Source of the DNA: Ryuthela nishihirai
Taxonomy: Eukaryota; Arthropoda; Arachnida; Araneae; Heptathelidae
Length of the DNA stretch: 64,000 bases
Direction: 5' to 3'
NCBI GenBank assembly: GCA_038380435.1
Contig: JAWZYU010000019.1
Location: 16,889,801 to 16,953,800 of the forward strand
In this document: positions 1 to 11,315 of the stretch, piece by piece
How the letters are laid out: the number at the start of each line of letters is the position of its first letter
How positions within the stretch are numbered: position 1 is the first letter of the stretch
Position numbers and translations under genes: made by a program
The notes under the pieces: generated by a model
The model's database searches: none
The model's input: only the letters and a program-made list of their open reading frames with translations
What the model was told of the DNA's origin: nothing

Positions 1-1032
1 GACAAGTTAGTTAACATAATGAAAGCTCTCTATCATAACACTGTGTCGTGTGTGAGAGTTGGTAAGCCTTGTAGCAATTGGTTTGGCATTACTTCTGGTG
101 TTCGACAAGGGTGCATTTTGTCTCCTTTGCTTTTTAGCTTGGTTATTGATTATGTTATGCGAAATTTACTTCAAGGGAAAGATTTTGGTCTGAAGTGGAC
201 TGCAGATACGAAAATTTCTGATTTAGATTATGTTGATGATTTAGCCCTTTTGGCAAATGATGTTGATGAGATGAACTCTTTCATTCGAGCTGTTGATGAG
301 ACTGTTTGTAGAGTAGGTTTGGTTAAAAACAGAGAGAAAACTAAAGTGATGAAAATTGGTCAGGCAGGCTGTGCTTCAGTTAATCTGAATGGTTGCAGTC
401 TTGAGCAGGTGTCACAGTTTAATTATCTTGGGAGCTATATAACAGATAATGGTGATGTGCGGCATGAGATTAACAGACGAATAGGGATTGCTGCCGGGAT
501 TTTAAGAATCTATGGAGAGTGTGGAGAAATAGGCGTATACACCTAAAGACTAAAATTAGACTGTATAATAGTTTGGTTCTTTCTAGGGTTAGTTATGGTA
601 GTGAAACTTGGACACTTTGTAAACAAGATAACAGGAAACTTGATGCTTTTGATTCCAGATGCTTACGTAGTATCTTGGGCATTAGGTAGTTCAACTTTGT
701 AACTAATGATTAGGTTAGGGCAAAGGAGTTTGCAACCTCCTTTAAGCAGCATATTGTGCAGAGAGAGACTCCGTTGGTTTGTCCATGTTGCCCGTATGAA
801 TAATTATAGATTGGCGAATAGGGTAATGAACAGTTTGCCTAAATGCCTCAGAAAGAAGGGGAGACCTAGGATGCGGTGTGCAGACAATGTCAAACGGGAC
901 CTTGTTAGAATTGGTGTGCAGTGGCCAGATGCAGTAGATGTAGCTCAGGATAGACTTGCTTGGAGAACTAAATTGCACGGTCTGGTTGGACCTCCGTAGC
1001 CCATGGCTGCTTGAGGCTGATGATGATGATGA
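1..1032 (+). pseudogene. RTE-like LINE, 3' half (RT to 3' end)
   Basis: Reverse transcriptase of a non-LTR retrotransposon, cut by the left edge of the window. Frame 19-546 carries the RT motifs GVRQGCILSPLLF and YVDDLALLAND (catalytic YVDD intact), then NREKTKVMKIG and FNYLGSYIT. The frame then shifts. The continuation around 545-700 and 706-999 matches the thumb and C-terminal domain seen intact in the copy at 18495-19232 (YGSETWTL, RLRWFxHVARM, GRPRMR). The 3' end is a short (TGA)n tail at about 1016-1035, shared with the 18.5-kb copy. No RNase H is visible, which fits an RTE-like clade; clade placement is from motif memory only. Frameshifts and stops make it dead. It probably lies in a DPYD intron. 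Confidence 0.85.
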
Positions 1033-1244
1033 TGAGGAATGTGAAGGTCCATGAAGTTTGTGCATTTGAAACAATAAGTGTCTCCTTGCATTCTTGGGGG
1101 GGGGATGCAACTATTTTCTTTCAATAGATCATTGGATTGTTTTGTTGGAATTCGTACTAATGAAATATAATTCACATTTTTCAAATCTTACGAGGTTTAA
1201 ATTTGTATTGTTATAGGGCACTAAATGTAGAAAAGGTGAAACTA

Positions 1245-2610
1245 CACTGGCGGAAATTGACAAAAGAACATGATTAACAATTGTAGCTCAAGCTATGAGA
1301 TTTCTTTAGTAGAAATAAGCTGTTGAGAAAAGACAGTGTTCAGACGTGTAAAGTGATTCAATGTTTATTGTACCTTTTAATGAATATTACATTTTACAGA
1401 AGGCATATTTTAATAAGATGTTGAACCTTCTCGAGCGGCAATACAAGCTTCCAATCTGGCATGCAATCGGTCGTAGAAATGCTGGATATGACGCTGGGGG
1501 ATACCATTCCATGCCCTTTCAACTTGGATGCGTAATTCAGCAATGGTCATTGCCTGCCACGGTCCGCGGAAGAGTCTTTGAGCGTGCTGGCCAAGGGAGT
1601 TGGTACACTACCTGAAGAACATGTTGAGTTGTCCGGGAGGAGTGTGGGCGGGCGTTGCACTGCTGGAATATCGCATTTGGTATTACACTCAATACGACCG
1701 GCTGTAAGATGTCGCTGACGTACATATTGTTATTCAGTTTACCCTGTACAAACACCAGACACTTAAGAGAGTGATAGCTAATCACTTCCCACACCCTGAT
1801 CTCCGGTGTGGGCCCTGTGTGTCGCTGGTGGATGCACGATGGAAGAAGCCACTCACCTTGTCGCCTTCGGACGCTTAAACGACCATCAGATGCTCCTAAG
1901 CAGAATCGGCTTTCATCACTGAAGACCACAGACTGCCATTCTTCCCTCCAATGAACTCGTTCGTGACACCACTGCAAACGTGGTCGTCAGTGACGAGGTG
2001 ACAGTGGTAATTGTGCCAACAGCATGCATGCCTGTAGTCCTGTTTCCAAAAGACGATTGCGTATCGTTCTTGTAGGCACCCTAGGTACGACAGATGATCA
2101 CATTTGTGACGCCATAGCCGTCCGCTTTGCCACCTCCTGATACGCCGATCTTCTTGTGCGTCCGTAACTCTGTGTTGCCCGGAAACACGTCTGCGAATGT
2201 GCGAATGCTCTTCTTTCCATCGACGCCACCATCGTACCACTGCTGATACCTCTCGTTAAACGCGGTGTGCAATTTGATGAAAACCTGCTTCCCGAAGACC
2301 CACTATACGACCTCGCTCAAACTCCTCTAACTGAGCAAATGTTATGCGCCTGTGTCGTCCAGGCAAGGTAGCTTGTTCAAAGAGCACTGAACAACACGAC
2401 ACAAGACGAATAACTTCTTTCTTCACACCTTAGTCCTTAAATATGCGCTGCGTACATTTGCATGTTGTCGTCCTCAGTGACGTTATTATTTCATCCAATG
2501 ACTTTCAATCTTGGATCACGGTTTCTGCTGCCCTTAACTATTAACGTATTATATTATGACGTTGCTAAAGGAATTCCTTCTGGGTGTTCTTTTTTCAATT
2601 TCCGCCAGTG
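1245..2610 (-). mobile_element. Tc1/mariner transposon, degenerate
   Basis: Complete but dead element of 1366 bp bounded by terminal inverted repeats that begin CACTGGCGGAAATTG. The 25-nt ends (1245-1269 and 2586-2610) differ at one position. A TA dinucleotide precedes the left end; the right flank reads TG, probably a mutated TA. The interior encodes a minus-strand transposase. The 5' non-coding end is also found alone at 45583-45735, so the family is multicopy. Confidence 0.9.
1537..2440 (-). pseudogene. Tc1-like transposase, catalytically dead
   Basis: DDE transposase broken into shifted frames (2081-2272, 1896-2240, 1537-1977). Recognisable pieces are the N-terminal helix-turn-helix region (FAQLEEFERGRIVGLREAG, about 2290-2345), the first acidic motif FSDESRFCLG, the second motif reading FQQCNARPHSS, where the catalytic Asp is replaced by Cys, and LPWPARS. 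Just after WPARS the usual SPDLxPIEH segment with the third catalytic acid is missing, apparently by deletion. No active enzyme could come from this copy. Confidence 0.85.
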
Positions 2611-2978
2611 TGTAACGAATATTGCAAGGGATTTAATTGTGGTTGAAATTCGGAATTTCTGCGGTAGAGTGTTAAGATATTCCACTAACAGGAACATTCT
2701 GCCCCTTTTCTCATTGGGGTGTGAGCAAAGCAACTTTTAAGTTTAAGGAATAAAGGATAAATACTTTTTACGTTGTATGAGTAATACTACTACTACTACT
2801 ATCATGAGTTCGAATTTAAACTTTAAAGAGTGCAAAACTAGGTAAAAGACAAACTTCATTCTCTTTGAAAATGAGTTTCTCATATTCGCCAGAGGTTATA
2901 TGCGTTCTTCTTAGTTGCATTTTATCTCTGTATTCGTCGTTAAGTTGTAAATATCGTAAACGGTTCTGCTGCAAATAT

Positions 2979-3047
2979 TTAACCTTTAGACTTCGGCTCA
3001 CCAAAACTAAAGGTTAACTTCGGCTCACCAAAGTCTAAAGGTTAAGG
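2979..3047. repeat. Short tandem repeat with hairpin flanks
   Basis: A unit of about 27 nt beginning CTTCGGCTCACCAAA is repeated twice (about 2992-3045). The outer 13-mers TTAACCTTTAGAC (2979-2991) and GTCTAAAGGTTAA (3034-3046) are perfect inverted repeats, so the block can fold. Confidence 0.7.
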
Positions 3048-3242
3048 TTCGTTCATTTGAAATCTTCAAAAAAATGCTCTAGAAAATGAAATAAACTGGC
3101 TTTTTAGACGTACTGCACGTTTTGTTTTTTAATTATAAGTTCTATAATTATATTTGTGGAAAAGCAAATTTTAAGGTAATTTGTTTTACTTCTGTAACGT
3201 ATGTTTCGTAAAATCTCCATAATATAATTTTTTCACCTATAG

Positions 3243-3311
3243 GTCCTTATTGCAAGCATCATGTGCTCGTTTAATAAAGAGGACTGGACTAAGTTGGCCA
3301 AATTATCTGAG
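3243..3311 (+). CDS. DPYD: DPYD exon A (first in window)
   Basis: Dihydropyrimidine dehydrogenase, the NADPH-dependent enzyme that reduces uracil and thymine in the first, rate-limiting step of pyrimidine breakdown in the cytosol. This 69-nt exon encodes 23 residues with the core IASIMCSFNKEDW, matching the mammalian segment IASIMCSYNKNDW in the FMN-binding TIM-barrel domain. The acceptor is CTATAG and the donor GTAGGT. Both boundaries are phase 0, and it joins in frame to the exon at 6156. The exons for the N-terminal Fe-S, FAD and NADPH domains must lie upstream of the window. Confidence 0.93.
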
Positions 3312-3756
3312 GTAGGTTTCTTCCTTTTTATTCTAGATAAAATGCCAAAATGATCTGTTTCTTAACCCTTTAAAATCTCATTCATCATTCACTTCATATA
3401 GTATAATACGTTACACAAGAAATTGTTTCCCAAATGTTAAAAAACTCACCTAAAAGATGCTACAAATAAACAACAGTGAGAAACACGAAGTCACTAAACG
3501 TATTCCAAAGTCATGCAAACTAGAAACTCAAAATTTGGAATACATGAATAAGGAAAGGACGCAAAGTCTCACTTACAACCTTGGAAAGTTCCACTTTTCG
3601 AAACACCCACAAAAATATTGGATAGAAATTATTCAAATCTATTGCAACTTTAATCTGTTTCAGTTGCATTTATGATTTCCCCCAAAAATTATTTTGAAAG
3701 CATCTTTAACGATATAAATAGAGACATGGATGTTCGAATGTATTAAGAGTGATGTT

Positions 3757-4325
3757 GCCTTATGACGTCACTGGTCACTCACCCTTACTTTTATTATTAT
3801 TCTTTATTATTCTTTGATCATAGTACAAGTAAATTTTATCTTTACAGATGATCCACAAAGCTCAAAGCTTATCTGCAGGATAATAGAATAATTGCATTTA
3901 TGATTTGTTACAATAGTACGTTTAGCTTTCTTTCATTTTCAATGTGACATTAACATTGCTTGACATTGATGTATGACGAATGTAATATTGACATTAAAAT
4001 GCGTAATTTATGATATTTAAAAGGAAATTAATGACATTAACATAGAACGTTGATAGCAATATAAAATTTCTAATTCAAAAGCGAATTTCGTGATATACAT
4101 TTTACATTTACAGTGTTTCTCGTTTAACATTAATCTATTTTACGCTATAGAAAACCTTTCCCAGGTAAAATACAATTAAATCTCTTTTCTTTACTTTGAT
4201 TATGTACAGTTTCTTTCAGTTGAGCAGTTGGTTATAGTGAATGTTTTTGTTTGCTTCTTTGAATCTATTTTTTAGGGCTAACCCTCGCTTATTAAAGGGG
4301 GAGTGACCAGTGACCTCATAGGGGG
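3757..4325. repeat. Candidate MITE with inverted ends
   Basis: The left end contains GTCACTGGTCACTCACCC (about 3768-3785) and the right end GGGGGAGTGACCAGTGACC (about 4299-4317). These are inverted copies with few mismatches over about 34 nt. The interior is AT-rich and non-coding. No clear target-site duplication could be fixed by eye. Confidence 0.5.
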
Positions 4326-6155
4326 AAAACACTGTCTGTGGGGTTCCCCAGGGAGTCTTGTATCTACTTTGATATTTATACTAATGTAAATTATATTAAT
4401 AGTTCGTATTAAAAAAAATACTTACGATTTTAATGAAAATTTCTCATTAAGGGATCTCTGCATTGCTGTTACTAAATAGATGTTAGTTAGTTTTTTCTGA
4501 ACTTAAAACGATTAACTCATTAGCAGAAACCTTAAAAAATTCATCTTTGCAAATAACTCCCGAAGAAATTAGTCATTAAATATACCTTTCACTTAACAAT
4601 TGAATTAGGCTGACAGTGTTTTGAACGAATGCAATCAGGAAATATCTGGTGCCAAGGAAATTCGATAATAAAACAAAATATACAAAATTTGGAATCAGTC
4701 ATTTGAGATTCTGACAAACTCAGTTTATTTTCCTCACTAATGCTCTGCCTCCACTGCCAGTGCAATCGGTGAATGAATCCGAGGCATTTCGTTTTCAATT
4801 ATTATTTCAGTTGATGTCAATGTACTGACGTTTCAATTAGTCGGTTTCATTCATTTAATTCCGGTGTGAATTTTCTAAATTCACTGAGTGAGAGACCAGT
4901 TTTGCATTTGAATTACATTCACACATTGGTTAACGTTGTTACCAACCTAGTCGATTCACTACAGCGTCATTAGTACATACCCGCACGGTGCGTCGCCCTG
5001 CTGTAATGTAGTTAGTACATTGTAACTACATTATAACCAAGGCTGGTAATGTGGGAGTAGGACTTAGGTGGACACCGTTCCCCTAATTCCAGAGTTTTTT
5101 TGTATTGTTTTTTATCTCATATATTTAACGACAGGAAATAGATCCACTGTATGTCCACCCCTTTATACTATTTTTGGTTATAATTCCTGGGCTTTTAAGC
5201 AGATTTTATATGTATTGCTTTACGACGCCATGTCAACTACTTCTGAAAACCCATTTCCATCCCTAGTATCCCTTAACAACGTCGTCCCACACCGCGGTAT
5301 TGTCATTAATACATTAAAACCTTAGCCCACTGTAAGGTCGCCCCGCTCTTCTGTAATGCTCGTTCGACCCCAACGCAATTCGTACACCGTCTGCTAGCGA
5401 AGATACGAACTGTTGTCAAACTAATTCTAATTTAAAGAGTCGTGAATGCTTACTGCGTCTGTACATAATTTTTTTTATTAATTTCACCGTATTAACACTG
5501 CTCACTATTAATGAATAAACATTGGTTGTCTGTATACGAGTATATAATTCGCTAATATCAGTTCGGTTGTTTGTTCGTGATGCACAGCTACTTTATTCAC
5601 CGGGCAGCAAAGCCTCCTGAAATGACCACTCTTAGCAACCCTCCTAAATCCCCTCAAAGGGCTCTTAAAAATCACCCTAAAATTGATGGAATTCACCACT
5701 TTAATTCGGTTCCCATCCATATGAACAAAAATTCAAGTTCTTCAAGGAAGACTGTTCACTTTCCTCTTTAAAACGTTTGAATGCACGTTTCATTTTTAAA
5801 TGTCCTTCATATTTTAAAATGTTTATATTTAATTTTTGTTACCACAATAAACATTACGTTGCATATACATAAAGGTATCAATTATCTTTTGAGATGTATT
5901 TTAAACTTTTATGGGTCCAAACCAAGTGCCCCCAATAAGACTATTTTCCCCAAGTCTCTTTGGAAGCAATTAACGACGTTAACTAGTATGTTACTTTTTT
6001 TAACTTTATGAAGAAACCATAATATTAATATATTATATTTAACGCCACTTTTCAAAGAAGTGTCGCTTTCCTTTCCTTAATCGGTCTTATTACGTCCACT
6101 TCTGTTAAGTTGCATTAAATGCCTCGATTCTAATGAGATTGATTTTCTTCCTCAG
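4326..6155. other. DPYD intron, no gene recognised
   Basis: AT-rich intronic sequence between exons A and B. The open frames here (for example 5068-5325 and 5571-5771) show no recognisable domain, no splice logic with DPYD and no transposon motif. I see nothing supportable. Confidence 0.6.
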
Positions 6156-6239
6156 CAAGCAGGAGCAGATGCCTTGGAATTGAACTTATCCTGTCCTCAC
6201 GGAATGGGAGAGAGAGGAATGGGACTCGCCTGTGGTCAG
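6156..6239 (+). CDS. DPYD: DPYD exon B, catalytic cysteine exon
   Basis: This 84-nt exon encodes 28 residues that include [18 protein letters not shown], identical to the mammalian active-site loop. The Cys of LSCPHG is the general acid that protonates the pyrimidine ring (Cys671 in mammalian numbering), and the Asn of ELNLSC contacts substrate. The acceptor is CCTCAG, the donor GTGAGT, and both phases are 0. The active site is conserved, so the gene is probably functional. It follows a 2.8-kb intron. Confidence 0.96.
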
Positions 6240-7395
6240 GTGAGTAATCATTTCAGTATTTTCACTTTCCTCCACTGCTGTATTTATTGGAGGACATTTC
6301 TTATTTCACACAGTCATTGCTTTGAATCCAGTGGACGTCCTTGAAGGACAAGTCAGATCTCAAATGTCGTAACGTTCCTGAGATGTAGGCCCCAAGATAC
6401 CTCTAGGAAGAAATTCCAGTGCTCTATGATTTCTGCATCGTAGTTAAAATTGGCATTATCCCCAACTCACTCACAGTCAGCATTCCCTATATACAACAGA
6501 TTGAATGCAGGTAGAATGGTCCCACTCCGCGAGGGAGCGTTTCTTGACGGTCATTGGCTAGGAGTTTTGACGTCACAGGGAGGACACTGCTGATAAACAA
6601 ATCTTATAACAAACGTATGCAACACAGATTTCTGTTGAGAGAAAAAAGTGGAAGTTTCTAATTTTAATTTTATTTAATTGATTGAGGTATATGTAACTAT
6701 CAGGAAAGTATTTTTTGTTATGGATAAACACTCAATTATCATTTTATTAGATGGATTTCCTTGTGACATCGATATTAACTGAGATACAGCTCAGCAACAT
6801 CTTAAATAAGTCTTTTATGAAAACATGTACTCGCTACTTAGAGAAGGAAGAAAGCAATATCCTTTAAGTTTACTTTAACAAAGAGTCCTAAGAGTTGGCT
6901 TTATAGGTCACGATCGTGACAGGCATCTCAAAAATGCTTACTACGGATCAAATTTGTGTTGACGCCGACACTGTACCATCATTTCTCATCTATGAAATAC
7001 TCTTTTTCTTATTCTTCGAAGTATTAATTCTTGCATTTTGCTATTGCATGGTCATTATCAAAACACAAATATTACCTGAAAGAGTTCACAAAGAGAAATA
7101 TTCACCAAGATAACAACAAAGGTAGACACAAAAGAACGGACGATTATGTAAATCTTTTAGCTCAGCTATCCCCTTAGTGACGTCACAGAGTGCCCTATAT
7201 AAGCTGCAATAGCTGACCTTGGTAGAACACAGCCTTTTGGCACCACCCTATATACACTAAAAGCACAATTTATTAGACACATTGCACCCACCCACAAATC
7301 TGCCCTACTCTGCCACAATAATGCTGCTACCCAAAACCACTTTCGGGCTATAAATAGGTTAGATACATACCACGTATAGCGTGCCTTCACTTGTT
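6240..7395. other. DPYD intron, no gene recognised
   Basis: Intronic sequence between exon B and the Tc1 remnant. The motif GACGTCAC appears at about 6570 and 7180. The reading frame at 6916-7113 has a hydrophobic stretch but no family resemblance and no flanking splice sites, so I do not call it a gene. Confidence 0.5.
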
Positions 7396-8815
7396 ATGAT
7401 GGGTAAACACCTGAACGAGTTCGATATAGTTGGTGCAAGGAAAATGGAGTGATCCATATCGTTCTGCATATATATATATGCAGAACATCTGGGCTTTCTG
7501 AGTGCGACCGTCTCACATGTGTACCAAGACTACAGGAAAACTGATGAAACTTTCAGCCACCGGGAAAAATGTGACTGTAGATGTTCAAGGAGAGCACCAC
7601 CTCTCCCATATCATAACATCAGAACGGAGGGCCATAATGTAGATGATAATGTCGACATTCATTGACGGGGCAACCCCAAGGTTTGTGCAAAGACCATTCA
7701 AAGTACAATGATATGACTGGACTATGGAAATCCGGCCACCAAATCGAGTACCCTTATTAGCCATCACCAGGCTATGAGGCTACAATGGGCGAAGGAACAT
7801 CACCAATCGACTGTGGAAGACTGGAAAGGGGAGCTTGATTTGACGAATCGAGGTTCCAACTACAGCATGCTGACAGGAGGTTGCGTGTATGGCATAGATT
7901 ACACAACGCCATGGACTCAACTGTCAAGTCGGGGTCTTACAGGCTAGTGGGGGGGGGGGGGGGGGGAGTGGCTCAGTCAATAACACACCAGACTCATAAT
8001 CTGTAGTTCCCAGGTTCGAGTCCCATCTGGACCAGCTTCGATATTTATATCCACAAAACCTCCCGCCATGCCCTCAGTCAGTAGGGACACCAATGGGTTT
8101 GAAAAGGCTGCCTTCGTCGGATGGGACTTTAAGACGCGGTTGCATGTGCCAGAGAGCCATACCCTGTACTCTTTAAAGGCTTCACTGGATGGCCTTGATA
8201 GGAGGCTACCACCTATCCCTAATAGATGTCCAGTGGGTCCTCTCCTCCCAACCTTCTCTGAATCCTCCAGATCATTATGACCTGGTTATTTAGACTATTG
8301 TGCGCGAAAATTGTCTCAGAGGTAAAACAACCCAACAACCCAACAGGCTTGTGAAAGATGGTGTAATGTTCTGGGGCGTGTATATAGGCCACCTTGGGCC
8401 CCTTGTACCTATCGAGATTATTATCACCACAGAAGGCTATGTTGACATACTCGCCAACTACCTATAACTGCTCATATCTATCTGTTTCCCACTGCAGGAT
8501 GACTTCTTTCAACAAGACAGCATCCTATCCCATCGCTGCCGTTTGTCGAAGGACTAGGAGGAGCATTCCAGTGAGTTCACAACCCACGAATTGCCCTTTT
8601 ACTCTTCGGATTTGAACTCTATTGAGCATCTGTGAGACAAAGTGGACAGATAGAGCTCGAAACCCACCATCGGCAACTCTCGGTTCTTTACTGGTGTCTG
8701 TCCAGGAATCACGGGCCGCAATTCCATCCGAACGTTTCCAACACCCGGTAGAGTCCATGCCATGCCGTTTCGCTGCTGTTGTGAGAGAGAAAGGTTTTGA
8801 GTGCCACTAACACCT
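7396..8815 (+). pseudogene. Tc1-like transposase remnant interrupted by a SINE
   Basis: Decayed DDE transposase read across shifted frames. The 5' part has an HTH-like start (GKHLNEFDIVGARK, then LGFLSATVSHVYQDY). The block LQWAKEHHQSTVEDWK (about 7780-7830) matches the usual LQWAxEHxxWTxExW before the first catalytic Asp. The SINE at 7949-8342 splits the frame. Afterwards come GLVKDGVMFWGV, FFQQDSILSHR (second Asp motif) and FYSSDLNSIEHL (third acidic motif). Several stops and frameshifts show it is dead. Terminal repeats were not identified with confidence. Confidence 0.8.
7949..8342 (+). mobile_element. SINE-1 copy with target-site duplication
   Basis: tRNA-derived SINE. It begins in a long G run, then a tRNA-like head with A box (GTGGCTCAGT-like) and B box GGTTCGAGTCCC. 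The body carries GGATGGGAC and the 3' end runs AAAACAACCCAACA. The flanks ACAGGCTAGT (7939-7948) and ACAGGCTTGT (8343-8352) form a 10-bp duplication with one mismatch. The insertion splits the Tc1-like transposase. Confidence 0.9.
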
Positions 8816-8990
8816 CCTATAGTAGGAGGCCAATGTACCAAATTTTTGACGTCACTAAGTAGTCCTCATATCTTGAATTAATTTTTTTTAGCTCCAAGCC
8901 TAGAGCTAATATCTCGAATTCTAAAAGAGTGTCTTATTGGCAATAACAACGTTAAAATACATAATCCATAAAAGGGCCACAAGGGCAAAT

Positions 8991-9292
8991 AACTAAGTAG
9001 TCTTACTATATAGACAAATCTTATATTTTGTATTCTAATATTATTACTGGTGGACTCTTGTGACAATCTTTATACTAATGTTTATTTATAAATATATTTT
9101 ATTTAAAAGAAAATTATTCGTATTTATTTTCAAATATAATAATGCTAATTAATGAAAATAAATTTTCTCCTAAATAAAATATATTTATAGATAAACATTA
9201 GTATAGAGATTATTGCAGAATCCACCAGTAATAATACTAAAATCAAAAATATAAGAAGTGCCTATATGATAGAACTACCTAAGTTGACGTTA
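8991..9292. repeat. Palindromic foldback element, about 300 bp
   Basis: The left arm (about 8991-9118) and right arm (about 9161-9292) are inverted copies. For example TACTGGTGGACTC on the left pairs with GAATCCACCAGTA on the right, and TATACTAATGTTTAT pairs with ATAAACATTAGTATA. The centre is a short AT-rich loop. It is non-coding, a MITE or foldback element in a DPYD intron. Confidence 0.85.
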
Positions 9293-9299
9293 TAAATTT

Positions 9300-9973
9300 G
9301 GTCCTCTGGCTTTCTGTTATAGTAGGTATTTAAATAAATTGTGCTTTAAGTGTATACTCACCCTGATATACAGGGTGGTTACAAATAATACGAGTAATTT
9401 CAAAATTAATTTTTTTTTAAAATTAAAAGGTATGCAGAAATGAAAGTTGAACCACTGGAAAGAACAATTCAATTTTTCGTACAAATAAGGGGAGAAGTAC
9501 ATATCTGTTATATGTAACTGAATAAATATGTAGTTGCGATTGCTTAATCGACCGAAGTGTGGAGGGAGGGACTTCCCGGCAGTCATGTTCACCAGATCTT
9601 CTTTCTGTAGTTTTTTTTTCAAAAAAATTAAGTTTATGTTACATCACTGCCTGAAACTGATTTTAAGTTTAAATACAGCTATAAATTAATATAATATTAT
9701 ATAAAGTGATAATTTAATAGGCTTAATAGGCACAATAGGTATTTTTCATTTTAGTATTAATATTATAAGTGTCATTAACAAAAATAACATTTTTATGGTA
9801 ATTATACTAAACTATAATTTTGAACGTATTATTGTTTGTTGTATAGTAGGGGAATTCTGTAGAATCTATTTCTGTATCTTTCATGCAATCTGTATGTAGT
9901 GAAAAGGACGATGATATTTGATGCTAATAACATTTATTTCTAATAACGTTTCTAATCATATGTTTCCATAAAG
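9300..9973. other. DPYD intron, no gene recognised
   Basis: AT-rich intron 5' of exon C. The stretch CAGGGTGGTTACAAATAA (about 9372-9389) resembles a DNA-transposon end, but no partner end was found, so nothing is called. Confidence 0.45.
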
Positions 9974-10094
9974 GATTCTGAGCTTGTGAGAAATATTTGC
10001 TTGTGGGTGAGAGCTGCTGTGAAGATTCCTTTCTTTGCGAAATTGACTCCAAATGTCACAGATATCGTTTCTATAGCAAGAGGAGCTTATGAAG
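9974..10094 (+). CDS. DPYD: DPYD exon C
   Basis: This 121-nt exon encodes [13 protein letters not shown] and [20 protein letters not shown]. The Lys of FFAKLTPN is a conserved FMN/substrate-pocket residue (Lys709 in mammalian numbering). The acceptor is ATAAAG and the donor GTAATG. The exon ends in phase 1: the final G pairs with GT at the start of the next exon to make Gly, as expected for the mammalian EGGADG segment. It closely matches the family and has no stops. Confidence 0.95.
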
Positions 10095-11315
10095 GTAATG
10101 GAATTATTTAAATTTTGGATATGTACTAACCATATATTACTCTTCCCCTTTTTTAAGTCTACCAATAGCCCTAATTTCTACCTCTAAAGCCGAAAAATGT
10201 CACCCTTTTGCATACAGTCTATGCTAGAAAACAAAGTAGGATCGTGTGGTGGTTAGAGGATGTATATTAGTAAACTTTTTTGTTTCAGAAAAAAATTAAA
10301 AATTTCTTTTATTTGGTTAAGTAGATATCAATAAAATATTATCATTTTTGCTTTTTCTGAATCCTCCATTAATATGAATTTCTACCATTAAAAAAATCGC
10401 TTAAATTGGAAAATGAGAAACTATCTCATTGCAAACGAACATTCCATATTCTCCAGAAGCAAATGGTTTTGTTTTTAACTTTGGTGGTATTTTGCCATTC
10501 TTTCTGGTGGAGTAATGGGCATTGAAGATACCACGAGCTAGTGCTGTCTCTTGGTTCCAACCTAGTTTTTGTCTATGGGTCGTATGGCATTCAGGCCATC
10601 AAACCCGCGGCTCATAGGAAAAAAATCATAATTATATTGAATGTGGCTCTTTCCTCCAATATTTTGACCAAACTTTTTTAAGTTAGTAACTAAATATTTT
10701 TCCCAATTCATAACACTCTTTAAAAACGAGGTATGTTTTTGTTTATGGTCAAGATATTTTCTTGATTTCTTAAGAAATATAGCTTTTTATCCAATCCAAT
10801 GCTAACTGGAAATATATTTTGTTTCGTAAATAGAGAATAATTTGCTGTAGCCCATTAAGAATTTAATTTCTTTCCTAGCTGACTTTCATCAGGTTTGGAT
10901 TTGGTTCACTAAGTTTGGATCTTTTCTAATTGTTTGTGTTTATCATAATCTGGAGATAATTTTGCTTTGTGTTCCTGAAAACTAAGGAAGATATCACCAT
11001 GTAGTGTGACTGTTAGAAAGAACTGATTATTTTTCTGTCATTCTTTGATTTGCTATATTTCGCCTACGATTTTCCAGAGAATATATTTTTTTCTCGCCTA
11101 CCTTGAGCTCCAAATTTCATATATATATTTCTATTTAAACCATATATGCAAAATGCCTTTTTCCCCAATGGACTATACTGAAGTTAACGACGTTAATTCA
11201 TTGTGACAAAACTTATTTGTTAATACTTTCTTATGTTAATATTTAAGGTTTTTCGAAAATCTCTAATACAGTAAATAGGAATATGTTTCAAAATTATACA
11301 TAAAAAAATTAAATA
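10095..11315. other. DPYD intron, no gene recognised
   Basis: AT-rich intron sequence before the Tc1 element at 11316. No coding, RNA or repeat feature could be supported by eye. Confidence 0.5.

Larger units (their letters stand above)
1158..2775. repeat. Old dispersed repeat split by a Tc1 insertion
   Basis: The flanks 1158-1244 and 2611-2775 together match 24655-24905 as one continuous unit. Shared short stretches include CACTAAATGT, TATTCCACT and AAGGAATAAA. The Tc1-like element at 1245-2610 therefore jumped into an older copy of this unknown repeat. The repeat has no coding potential that I can see. Confidence 0.6.
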
